NCBI GenBank assembly: GCA_028565635.1
Contig: JAOXYB010008900.1
Span: 1-37,455 of the forward strand
Reading direction: 5' to 3'
Origin: Phoronis ovalis
Lineage: Eukaryota > Phoronida > Phoronidae
Length of the DNA: 37,455 nt
Below are positions 19,701 through 30,600 of the stretch, in pieces; the first letter of the stretch is position 1; the number at the start of each line of letters is the position of its first letter. The notes below the pieces were generated by a model. The model made no database searches. It was not told the DNA's origin and worked only from the letters and a program-made list of their open reading frames with translations. A program made the position numbers and the translations under genes.

Positions 19701-20968
19701 CTGAGAACAAATTTTATGTGGATGGTGATTGTATGTAGTGACAACTGCAATGTGAACAATCAAAACAGTTATTTTAGAAATTACCTCAGCTGTTATGACA
19801 TCATAGTTGTTATCACTGTGCATAATAAATGTAAGATGTCTTTAGATCATTTATGTCAAAAATTACCTGGCCAGCTATAACATCATAGTTGTCATAAGGT
19901 GCAATAAATGTCAGATGTCTTTCTGTAGAAAGTGATTCACAGGTATCTTTCCTGGAGAAGAATATTTGTTAGAACATAAATAATGTATTCAACATTATAT
20001 AATATAATACAGTTTAAAATGTTCACTTCAAAAATAGCCATGAAAATTGTCTTAACATAATGCCCAGGGAGGGCAGTCAATACGAAGGTGCGTACCCAAC
20101 ATGGTTTTTCAAAAAAGCCCATAACGAAGTGAAATTCTGCAAAAAATACACCCCTAAAGAAGTGACAATACACCTTTAAGGAAGTGACTTTTGGGAAAAA
20201 ACACCCCTAACAAATTGTCACACCTCCAAAAAACCACCCACGTTACACGCCGGTGGTTCGAAAAGCATACCCTTCCACGCGAAAATTGTTGGAACATGCG
20301 TACCCACTTTTATATTGACTGATCAACATGCGTACCCACTTTTATATTGACTGACCCCCCCCAAGACACAACGTTGAGTAACAAACTTTGGTATGCATTA
20401 ACTTGAGAACTTCATTATTCACTGGTAAATATCATAAAACAAATGTATCAGATAGTTACGGATACCTACCTAGAAGTTGGATTAGGTTCGCAATAAACAA
20501 TGTCAGCACCATATCCTTTAATTGCATTTACTTTTACAGATGGGGTATTATTTGGCACAACCACCACACATGGTAAGGAAACTAATTTTGCAGCCCAAGC
20601 TAAAGCTTGACCATGATTTCCACTGCTATGAGTTGAAACACCCTGACATGTAGGGTCTCTCTCTTTAAGTGCAAGAACCTATAAACAAAAATGTACAACA
20701 TATTAAATAACATATAGGAGCTTATGTGCAAAACAACGAAATAAATAAACTGGGACAACTGCCTTGCAATATTAAAAATCTTTACTGCATTCAATGCCCC
20801 TCTTGCTTTAAAGGATCCAGTTTTTTGTAGATTCTCTGTCTTGAAAAACACTTCTCTTCCTGTTAGTTGATCTACAGTGGAATTCGTAAAAATTGCTGTC
20901 CTGTGAATTGAAGAACTTATTCTTTGGTAAGACCTGAGAATGTCTTGAAAAGTAACTTGAAAAGTCAT
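16706..20968 (-). CDS. SRR-like: Serine racemase / threonine dehydratase-like PLP enzyme, copy A (complete, divergent)
   Basis: Minus-strand exons are 20786-20968, 20470-20678, 19867-19951, 19330-19456, 18958-19008, 18099-18226, 17567-17617 and 16706-16843, giving 323 residues with GT-AG borders and no breaks. The PLP lysine motif KTGSFKARG and the catalytic loop THSSGNHGQAL match the mammalian enzyme more closely than B and C do. Other positions differ: the loop before VIAGQ reads IAPYDNYD, close to the PYDDP of threonine dehydratases; the glycine loop is PISGGGMSSG; IETASATG replaces the more usual IEPTSA; and the serine of VILSGGNVD is cysteine (VILCGGNVD), as in serine dehydratases. EPKGKYL again replaces the EPKG-ADD metal site. 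The last exon differs from copy B at 8 of 45 residues. Its introns do not resemble those of B and C. It is head to head with the WD40 gene. It may be more dehydratase-like than its sisters; that is inference. Confidence 0.92.
16853..16889. repeat. Short direct duplication at the start of copy A intron 7
   Basis: GAAAGACAATTACTCGGACA is repeated immediately as GAAAGACAATTACCCGGACA, next to the exon 8 acceptor of copy A. The duplicate includes part of the acceptor sequence. Confidence 0.6.
17110..17496. repeat. G-rich-bounded element with degenerate CCCATGGTAAAAA repeats
   Basis: It begins CCC followed by 13 G, with GGGGGTGAGGCCCCAGG close behind. Inside are about seven degenerate units around CCCATGGTAAAAA. 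Near the other end are GGGCCCAGGGTGGCACTTT and CGCCCCC. It lies in intron 7 of copy A. Its end motifs and layout match the elements at 21747 and 28980, although the internal unit differs. Confidence 0.65.
18388..18440 (-). pseudogene. Duplicate fragment of racemase exon 6 start with its acceptor
   Basis: AAGGCCACAGCATCTCACCT plus the following intron bases (AAATGTCCTCTTTACTATTT) repeat the exon 6 acceptor region at about 18209-18255. Only about 20 nt of exon are present, with no donor, so it is non-functional debris of a local duplication. Confidence 0.65.
19777..19844 (-). pseudogene. Duplicate 3' half of racemase exon 3 in copy A
   Basis: On the gene strand it reads TFIMHSDNNYDVITAE followed by a GTAATT donor, against TFIAPYDNYDVIAGQ plus GTAATT in the true exon 3 just to the right. 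The acceptor and first half are missing, so it is not expected to be spliced in. It is a close tandem copy with several changes. Confidence 0.72.
20062..20362. repeat. Repeat element with inverted ends and internal degenerate units
   Basis: The left end reads GGGAGGGCAGTCAATACGAA and the right end, in reverse complement, GGGGGGGTCAGTCAATATAA; both continue with GTG-GTAC and ATG. Inside are ACACCCCTAAAGAAGTGAC-like units and two 31-bp direct copies starting CATGCGTACCCAC. It lies in intron 2 of copy A, between exons 2 and 3. Confidence 0.65.
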
Positions 20969-21613
20969 TTTGTTAAAGGGAATTCCGCAAGAGGGGTTTC
21001 CCAGTCTCGATTTGAAATTTTATATCATGAAGTCCAGATCTCTTTTATAAGACGAGTTTTGATTGGTTGCATTTCGCAACAGGTGGTTGGATAACAGTAA
21101 AACTGCACACAATTTTTGTTACAAATGTGTAAATAAGCTAATTACCAATTAAGAGAAATTAGTACAATCTTAAGAATGTTCTTTTTTACACTTGTTGCTT
21201 CTAATGAATATAAAAACTGAATTTCTTCATCTTCACATTGGCAACCGAAACAACCAACCAGAAGTCTCTACACTTACGTTGTTCGGGTAGGTGCTAGGTT
21301 CACGATTTCAAAAGTGGTAAGTGAATATTTTGTCTCCCCAATTCTGTGGCCCATTTACTGTAAGAAGTACTTTGGAAAATTTATTATTTTGTAAGGTAAT
21401 CTGAAAAAGGTTGAAAATGCAAATATTGTGATTTTGAAATAGACATTCTATTTAACAGGAAGAAATGCTCTACAACACTGAACAGTTTTGAATTAATCGT
21501 CACCTGTGAGTGTGACCTAGCCTTGGTGTTGGATCTGACATATCATTCAATGGATTACAAAACCATGAACGTGTACAAAGTTTGATTGAAGTAGCAAGCA
21601 AGTAAACTTCACC
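20969..21613. promoter_or_regulatory. Shared 645-bp head-to-head promoter region (racemase copy A and MAPKBP1-like gene)
   Basis: The two start codons diverge from this interval. On the copy A side the paralog-conserved block GGGAATTCCGC ... GTTTCCCAGTCTCG lies at about 20979-21008, and a GATTGG (CCAAT on the minus strand) is near 21061. There is no clear TATA box for the WD40 gene. Bidirectional use is inferred from the short distance. Confidence 0.45.
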
Positions 21614-24600
21614 ATGGATTTAAAACCACATCGTAAATTACTGAGGTCACCTTCGGTGAAGAGAAAAAGCAAGTTAGTCCCTGTTACACAGCGAGTAAGT
21701 TGAGTGTCATTGTACTAAATAAATTTTGATCAGACTTAGTACTTATCCCGGGTGGCACTTGACCAATTTATGGAACAGGGGTGAGGCCCAGGTCTCAAAA
21801 CCCTTATTCCTGCAAGCATGACCCTACTATGGACAGCCTATGGCTTGTCCGTAGGGTCATGACCGCCTCGTATCTCAGACCAGCCGAAGTTCGAAAACAC
21901 TTACTTTCCTATTAAATTCCATCTATATTTTTGCTTCTGCCTATTCCTTGACTACTCCGCTTCTTATACCACCGTATCTAGAACTTCGCTAGTAGAACTT
22001 CGGCTGGTCTGAGATACGAAACGGTCACGACCCTACGGACAAGCCGTAGGCTGTCCATAGTAGGGTCATACTTGCAGGACTACAAAACCCTATACCCGTT
22101 GCAAGCCAGCTATGGCAAAAAACATACCCTGTCGTCTGAAAAGATGGCTAAAAACATACCCTGTTATCAGAAAAGTCAAGCGGTTGCTAAAAACATACCC
22201 CTTTATAAGCAAACATGATTTATGGGACCCGTTGTTAGTAGTGAGCTAAAAATGTACCGTTGCGAGCGTCCAGGGGTGAAATATATAACCCGTTGCAAGC
22301 AGGGACCCTGAAAAACCATATCCCGTAAGGCAGCACATATGTATAACCACTTTGGATGGCAGTTCCCCCCGGGTACTTAGCCCCTACACATAATTCTGCA
22401 CAGACTATATTAAAGATGAATGTAACCATGTACTGAAAAATCAAGACCAAGTACCCAACCCCAGGATGTTGTGGTTATAAATTTTTGAGGGCATACTCAC
22501 AGTTGATCTATATGCTGTCAAAGAGGGGAGTTGTTGTCAGAGTGTGATTATCATTCTCAGTTATTCTTTCTTTTATATCTGTAATTAAGCAAACAGGATT
22601 GTGCTTTTATTCCTGGACATCTACGTAATTATCCAAGCTACGAAGGACACATTACAATCCCAAATGTTGAGAGTCAATACTCATACCTTGTTAAGTTTCT
22701 TTTTGGAAAGCAGGACTTCAATACATGACATCTGACTGGGACCTGACTTCATGTGAACACAATAACCAATACCAATGCAGGTGTGATTACTGTAATCACT
22801 AACTTTGTCAGACCCAGTCTCCATTTGACTATGCAATCTTTTAAACCTAGTCTGATGATTTGTTAAGTACTCCTTTAAATTTAGGCCATTTTTACATGAA
22901 TTTTATGCAAGCATTTTCAAAAACAGGTAAAACTCAAGAATATTACAACATGGTCCATTTGTTATTTATTCATCCTTTATAGTTAGAAATAACTGAAAAT
23001 TATGTTAGATGCACTATTTAATTTTCAAACTTAATTTATCAGTTAAAGATATCCTTAATCAATTTTATCCAATTATAAAACCCTGTTATCAAAATAGATA
23101 TAGCTGACTTGTAAATATTTTATGAATATATACATTTAAAATGAACAAATCACAACAATTTTATAGTTTATTTGCAAGACTCAGCTTGTTCTGTATTATT
23201 GATTTAAAAATTAATCAATTTCAAATGTGGATCAAAACTACTTGAACATAAATAATGCAGAATACAGGTTTGTGCTAGTGGATACATCTTACTATTTCCT
23301 GACAGAATATTTTCTAAATTGTAGAAGAAAGATTCCCTGTATAATGAATCATTGTAATTGACTGCTTAATTTTTGTTGAAGGCACTAGTTTGATAGTGCC
23401 ATTACATTCAGTTTAATTACCCATATAATGATACTAATCTTCTGCTAGGAAGTTATCTTAGAAAATGTTGCAGACATGTTTGTTACCATGTCCCTGATTG
23501 TAACATGCATGTTATCACATTTAGTGGTCTATGTGTCATTAATAAAGTATAGTGGTAGAATCGAATATTAAAAGCTGTTACAGGCCTGAATGTGAAGCTT
23601 GTTCATTGTGGCATATCTCATTTCTTCATTTCATAAAATAAATGTGTTGAAGGACTTTCAAATCAGGTGTTTTTATTTTAATCAGTTTGTATTGGATTAC
23701 TTGTTACACCATGGTTTACATTAGATAATAAGATTTGATGAAAAGGTGACATTTTTAGTATGTATTTGTATTCTTATACTAAGAAAACTTACAGATTTCT
23801 GATGTAAACATTTGTGTTAAATGCTTTTCAGTCTTGAGATGTAAACCAGTGTTTTGATCATTATGTTGCACACAAAGCAATTCAAAATATGTATATAGTG
23901 TAGAGTACAGTCATTGAAAGGACTTTAATGATTATGTAAATCCATTACAGGTATTACATTTATCGAATTGTTAAATTAATAATATATATGAATTGGAAGA
24001 TTTGCAAGTAGTCCTAAACAGGGTTTCCAGTCTTCTCTGTTTAGTTAAAAAATACCTGAATATTTATAATATGCTGGCTGCAGTCAACAAAGAACAATAT
24101 AACAACAAAGATATTTATTGCTACAACCCACAATTATTTAACTGTAGACATGATATTGTTAACAAGGTCTGATCCCAGCAGCACACCTGGACAAACTTCC
24201 CATCTAAACCAGGTCAGGATATGTGTATATTGGTTTTAAACATGCAACCATGTAATTTGTACCAATTTGGGAAGGACACTAAATTTAATGTTTCCACTTG
24301 TTTCTTAACCATACAACAGAAATACTGAGGTAGAAAAGCAAAGAATTATAAAAGAAAACATTAGCTTTTTAATTTGGTGCTTGAATGGACCATAATGTAC
24401 TGAACAGCTATCTTAGAAAATGTTTGTATTGCACAGTCAAGAGTGTTCTCTTGATCAATCAGTTATTGACATTTTGTATGCCTGACTTAATACCTTGAAT
24501 ACACATTTCTTATGATCTCACCTTGTGCCTACTGGGTTTAAAAAACTGAATATAACATCTGAAACAAAATCAAATGGCTAAGGCACACATAATTTGTATT

Positions 24601-27600
24601 TAATTAACCTGTATGGTTAAGCAAAATGTCATATGAATCTCTCCTTCAATAATTTTGATTAAAAAAGAAATGTATTTGACGAATTCAGAAATAAGCTTGT
24701 TGATTTCAATTCCACTGGTTGATTGGATGAACGGGATCATTCATCCATAACCCTTGTTGTAGATTCAATTATAATATCTTGAGACTAAGGAACAAACAAT
24801 ATAGTAAATAATGATCCCCCCCCCCCCCCGACTATTAGAAAAAAATGTGGTTATAAGATGTACAGAAATCCTGAATACATGGTGTAATCCCAATATCTGC
24901 GGTTACACTTAAAAATAACCCCAGGGAAAGCTGAGGGAAAAAGTAATATTATACATCTTTACACAAGTGCTATATGAGATATGCCATTAAACTGGATATC
25001 ATATAGGCATACTAAACCTTTTTGTTACAGTTTCCGGATGACTAACAGAGTGGAAAATAGTGTGATCTGAAAACTTCTAGACAGGTGTATGGCAGTGCAT
25101 AAAATCTTATACAGTTGACCACAGTTGATAAACTCTTGTGAGAACACTGGCCTAGGATATTTATATTTCCTGGCAGCCTGTTCTGAAACTCTTTAGCATT
25201 GGGATATAATTTTAAATACTGTAGCAGTGAGTTAGCTATAATATTATAACCTGTCTATTCCCACTTTTTAACAAAAGTGTTCAGCCATGGTAAATTGACT
25301 CTATCAGACAAGATAAGATCAGAATATGGTCTAATCATGTCATATGGTAGCTTATGCTCACTTACTCATTCATGAAATTTGATATTCATTATTCTAAATA
25401 TCCAGTCACAATATTTTGCTTGTGTTATGAATTTGGCAGATTGGTTTACAATGAAAATTGCTCTTTTTCTGCTGTTGTACAAAGTAGTATAAAATTCAAA
25501 TGGTCCTGGAACCTTGAAAAATATTGCATAGTAATGACAATGTGTTTTATAACATGGTTATTTATTTGTCTGAGTCCAATAAATATAACAGATGGATAAA
25601 AATTTATTTTTATATTGCAGGTTATTCAATTTTATGTACCTGTATAAGTATGTTTCATAAGGGTTTGTTTTATTCCTATTGATGAAAGGTACCAAGAGTG
25701 CTTTGCAAAATAACACAGATTTCTTTACAATGTTTTATTCTTGTAATAAAGTCTACATAATACATACGTTTGTTTTGCTCACCCTAAGGAGGACTGAGGG
25801 AACCATGTTAACTGACTTTTGCAGAGTGGGGCAATGCACATTTTGTACAATCTTCTCTTAAGCAATGTTAGATAATGATATACTTCACACAATACAGAAG
25901 TCTTACAGCTATACATGCACTTGATTTTCTACCTCATGTAGTACATAACAGACTTTACATATCATATTAAATTTCCTCTTATTGATATTATGAAAAGATA
26001 AGCCACAGTGATAATTTTTTCTGTTTATCCAGTTCCATGGTTAACTTTTAGCTATTTTTATCAAAACTCTTAATTTTACTCCAGTATGTTCAGCATTTTG
26101 AAGATAGGTTAATGGACAGTTAATTTGTGCTAAATTGGCTAAGGCACTACAAGCATGAGTGGTGGAATAAATGTGCTGTTATGAAATGTTGATAGTCTAA
26201 TAATGATCTATTTGGTTTGTGAGATATTCTTGAATGAAATTCGAAAATGGTGCAAATTAAATATTTACTCATTAGTTATTGTAGGTCCAACTCAAGGACC
26301 AACTGCAATTTGCTCAAAATATGAAATAAAACAAAATTTTAGAAATTAATTCTAGCATAAAACAGAATTTAATTGCCTCAGGAGTTTTACTGTATTAGTT
26401 TGAATTTGCAGACCTTCCCTGTGTGGTTGCTAGAAATTCATGCTGTGGAATCATTGAGGATTCCCTTTGACTACTTTATAGTTTCCAGACCAGTCATCAT
26501 TAATCATCTGTAGTTACATCTTCATATTTCACACAACAGTTGATAACCATTTATCATGCCTGTCAAGCACATTTTGTACCATGTGTATTCTGAAATGAAT
26601 TGGATGTACCACTGGGTTCTTTACCTTTTGACCAAGGAGGAATTCCCAGAGACCACTTAATTCTAAATTGTGGCTAGAGAATTATTTTGAGAATGTGAAG
26701 CTCAGAATTTGTTTGTTTCGGCATGGTCCTACATTAAATTATTCATTTTACTTATTTAATTTTATAGAACACATTTGGGTGACTGATTATACACTATGAT
26801 AAACTATTAGCTTGCAAAAACTAAACCTGCTTTCCTGCATTTCACATCTAGTTTCCGTAAGGTCCCTCCTATTTTCTGCAGCTAGCATCCAGTGTTTTAA
26901 ATACGTTCATGTCTGATTCTCCAATAAATTCAGCCTGGTGATATTTGGTCTTGATATTGGTGGGACTTGCCACCGGACCAAAAAAATTCCTGACCATGTT
27001 TATAGGTAACGCTGAAAAATATATGCCAAACCCACAAAATACTATACCCGTGGTAGCTAGGTGCGATGTGCATCCATGGTTAATTTGTCGAGCAATCTCA
27101 GAAAATGATATTAAAGAAAAGGTTTTCTGCATTGGCCAGGTATTAAAACACAAATAATAACCCAAATTTATACCTAAAAAAGATGGAAAAAGTTACCTTG
27201 ATTTATTCCAAAACACAAAACTACTACATACCCAAAGTTATACAGAGAAAGAGAAAATCACAAGCATTCCAGGTGGCATCTTCCCAGTAGGCAATTTATA
27301 TATATTACTCCGCAAGAAATTAGGGTTGCAACTTTCGGAAGTTTTGTGTTTCCGTGTGAAAAACTGAGTCTGCAGGAATTATAAAAATCTGTTCACCTTT
27401 TTGAAAATTTAAGTGCTTTCATAAAATGTATAAACACATTTTACCTATGGCGTATTGCAAAGAAACAAGTTTTCAGTATTTACAGAACATGTAAGTGTAA
27501 AAGTCATTTCTTTGTTGACATAGAATAATTATTTTTAGGAATTAGTCAGTTTTTATTATGGTATATAATATTCACATATATATTTCAGGTTTCACTTGAG

Positions 27601-30600
27601 AAAGTTCTGGGATTGACTGTACAGTGCAATGCTGCCTTTGCTGTAGATTCCAACACAGGATTAATTGCATATCCAGCAGGGTTAGTATCAGGACCAGTTA
27701 GTGTATAGATTTCTTCATGTAGTAGGGTCAGGCCTTGACACACTCAAAATCATGTGTTACCCACTTCAAAAACATATTAGTACCACTCAATTTAAAATCA
27801 AATATCAGGATGCTGGTGACACAGAACTTCAGTACTGTTTCTAGGATTACATATGTCTTGACTGGTTGTATACTCTTGTTAATTACAGTAAATGAGCAAA
27901 CTTTCATAATCATATTTTAATACATGATAATAATACCAGTTCAATGTCAGGTTTTTTCTAAAAGTGACCTAGCACTAGGATAACTAACTGGCTACTGCTG
28001 TTATAATATTGTTAAATGATCAATCTTAAAACTTTTACTATCATCTACCACTTAGCAATGAATTTTTGAAGTATCGATATATTTTACAAAGCCAGGTGAC
28101 TAGCAAATCAAGAAAGCAGTTATAAGAACTCATTAACGTGAGCAATTCCAGTACAATTGGATGCTTGTGGATCTGTAATGTGGTGACTATGGTGATTCTA
28201 ACCGGAGACTACAATTTTGACTGCCAGTTATATGAAGCTGGTGCCACTTTCCCATTCTTTATAAATTAGATACATATGCCTCCAAGCACGTTCATTCAGT
28301 GAGATTGAAGAAATTAAAGTGATAAAGATAATTACTATATACTTACTATGTGTTTTATCATTTTTTTTAAAATAAAAATTCTGTTTACCTATATTATGAG
28401 CTACCAAACATAACATTACTTTAATACATATCCTTATACAAAAAAAGACAAGTGAGTGGGGAAATTGGTTGGACAGTTTATCTTTCATTGGGAGACTCTT
28501 GTTTCATGTAAACCATATTCTCTATTTGTATATATTTATAAATTAGATAATAATTGTATAATAAAATCCATCATCTCATGATTTCCCAATATTGAGGCTG
28601 GCAGCTGTGCATTTGTTATCCAATATACATCTGACAGCTGCCAGTGAGGTAGAGGAGTAAATAAATTGTTTTGTACATAGAAAAATTAACCAAATTACAT
28701 AGAACAAACAAATGAACACCAGGCAGCAAATATGAATGATATGATTTCTGGGTGGCTTTAAACACTATTTATAGTACACTAAGTTGTATGGTGATAGACC
28801 AGCCTTAAGGATTTGCATATTTGTTTATCATCATACCATACATGATCATATTAAATCAACCTAAAAAGTTCTCTTATTCCTAAATGTGAATATCCAATCC
28901 AGTTTTTCTGAACCAGTTTGAAAATCAGAATATTCAGTTTTGCTGAATCAATTCAATATATAGATTTGTGGATATACTGCCCGGGGGAGGCACTCTCTTT
29001 TATATGAGGTAGGGGTGTGAGGCCCAGGGGTCCAAACCCTGACCCTGAAATATCCTCGGAATTGACAAAATACCTACCCTGAAATATCCTTGGGCTCAAA
29101 ATACCTACCCTGAAATATCCTTGGCCCCAAAAATCGTCTCTGTGCTGCCAGACAAAATTGACAAGCAAAAAAAAAGGCCATTTCCACTTCTATCGTACTC
29201 CTATATGCCCAAATAAGGCTAATGCTTAAAAATATTTAACTTCTGGGTGTAACTACCCTATGCCACTCTAAAATATCTTTAAAAAGTCACCCTGTAATAT
29301 CCCCTTGACATCAAATACCCACCCTGAAATATCCCAGAAGTGAAAATGACCCACCCTGAAATATCCTGGTAGCCCAAAAAAGTGACCCTGAAGGGCGGCA
29401 CATGTATATATAGACTGATATAGGAAGTGCCACCCCCCCCTGGGATATACTGATAATATATAGTTCTGTTTTATTTACACCTGTAAGTTTAATTTTTTGG
29501 AGATGCAAAAGTTCAAACGACAATGTAGTGTTGTACGTAATGAATTATTTCAATGCCAAATATGGCATCATGTGGAGAATCAGTCTCAACCATGAAAACT
29601 TAATAAGATCCCTGATACCTCATTGTGTAATTAGCATATTAAAGAAATAGTATAGTCCTGTCAGGTTCAGTCTGGCCAGTCAAACAATTTCAAATTTACT
29701 GTGGGCTCTCCTGTCATCCAAAGCATAGTTACGTAGTTTTTCTCTTCCTAAGTACAATGCTGTTGGAAAAGTTCAGTGAGAAAATATATCACAAAGACTT
29801 TTTTACTTACATATAAGCAAAACACTAATAAATGGATTAACAATACTTTTTTGTTTTGTTAATGTGTGAAATTATAGTTAAAGTGCTGGTAGCTAATTAA
29901 AAATTGTTCTGCGCACAAATTTGAAATTCTTTTTAGATGCAATGAGCACAGGACAACTAATCAACTTTGAAGTAAAACTTGACTTGTTGGAAAATCTTTG
30001 CATTTGTTCTATCAGCTCTCACCAAGGGGAATTCATCCTGTTTTTCTGCAGATTAATAGTATGCTACAAGCACTTTTATTCATATCAGCTGCTTGTCAGT
30101 ATGTTGGTCATTTGAGTACATAGCTCTTGGGGTGGTATTCTGATATTACTTGTTAGTATCAAATGCCATCTCCAGACTCCTATACTTTGTATTTGTGTGT
30201 TATAATAAGACAAGTGAAGCTCACATCCTGGGGCTGGATTCATGAATTGCTTATTGGTGTGTCTAATTAGTAAGGGATATGTTGAACTTGCTTTTAAGCC
30301 TATTTCTTTACATTACAATTTTGTCTTTAATGTGTCCCAGGCCCTAAGGTATACTAACAGATTGGTTCTATATGGTTCTATATTTATTTTCCAAACTATG
30401 TTAAATTCAACATCCTTGTCTAGAAAAACTGAGCAGAGTTAATGATAACCATTGGGTGTTTAATATGAGTAAGATTAATAAAGATTAAAACTGCAATGAT
30501 ACGATTATTATAGATAAAGGAACCCATTGTTTTTAATGTGGTAAATTATGATAAACTGATATTTACATGCTATCATCCTCAGAGTTCCTTTTTCTTCTCT

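Noticed and set aside
226-20968. Naming the three enzymes aspartate racemase
   Set aside because: The diagnostic triple-serine loop is absent in all copies. Only the broader serine racemase / threonine dehydratase family is supported.
26869-27165. Overlapping open frames on both strands in MAPKBP1-like intron 1, one with a CDVHPW motif
   Set aside because: There are no splice borders, no start context and no family match. A six-residue likeness to copper-type domains is not enough.
28953-29523. Minus-strand open frames with repeated GYFRVGI-like peptides
   Set aside because: They arise from the tandem ACCCTGAAATATCC units of the repeat element. There is no sign of coding selection.
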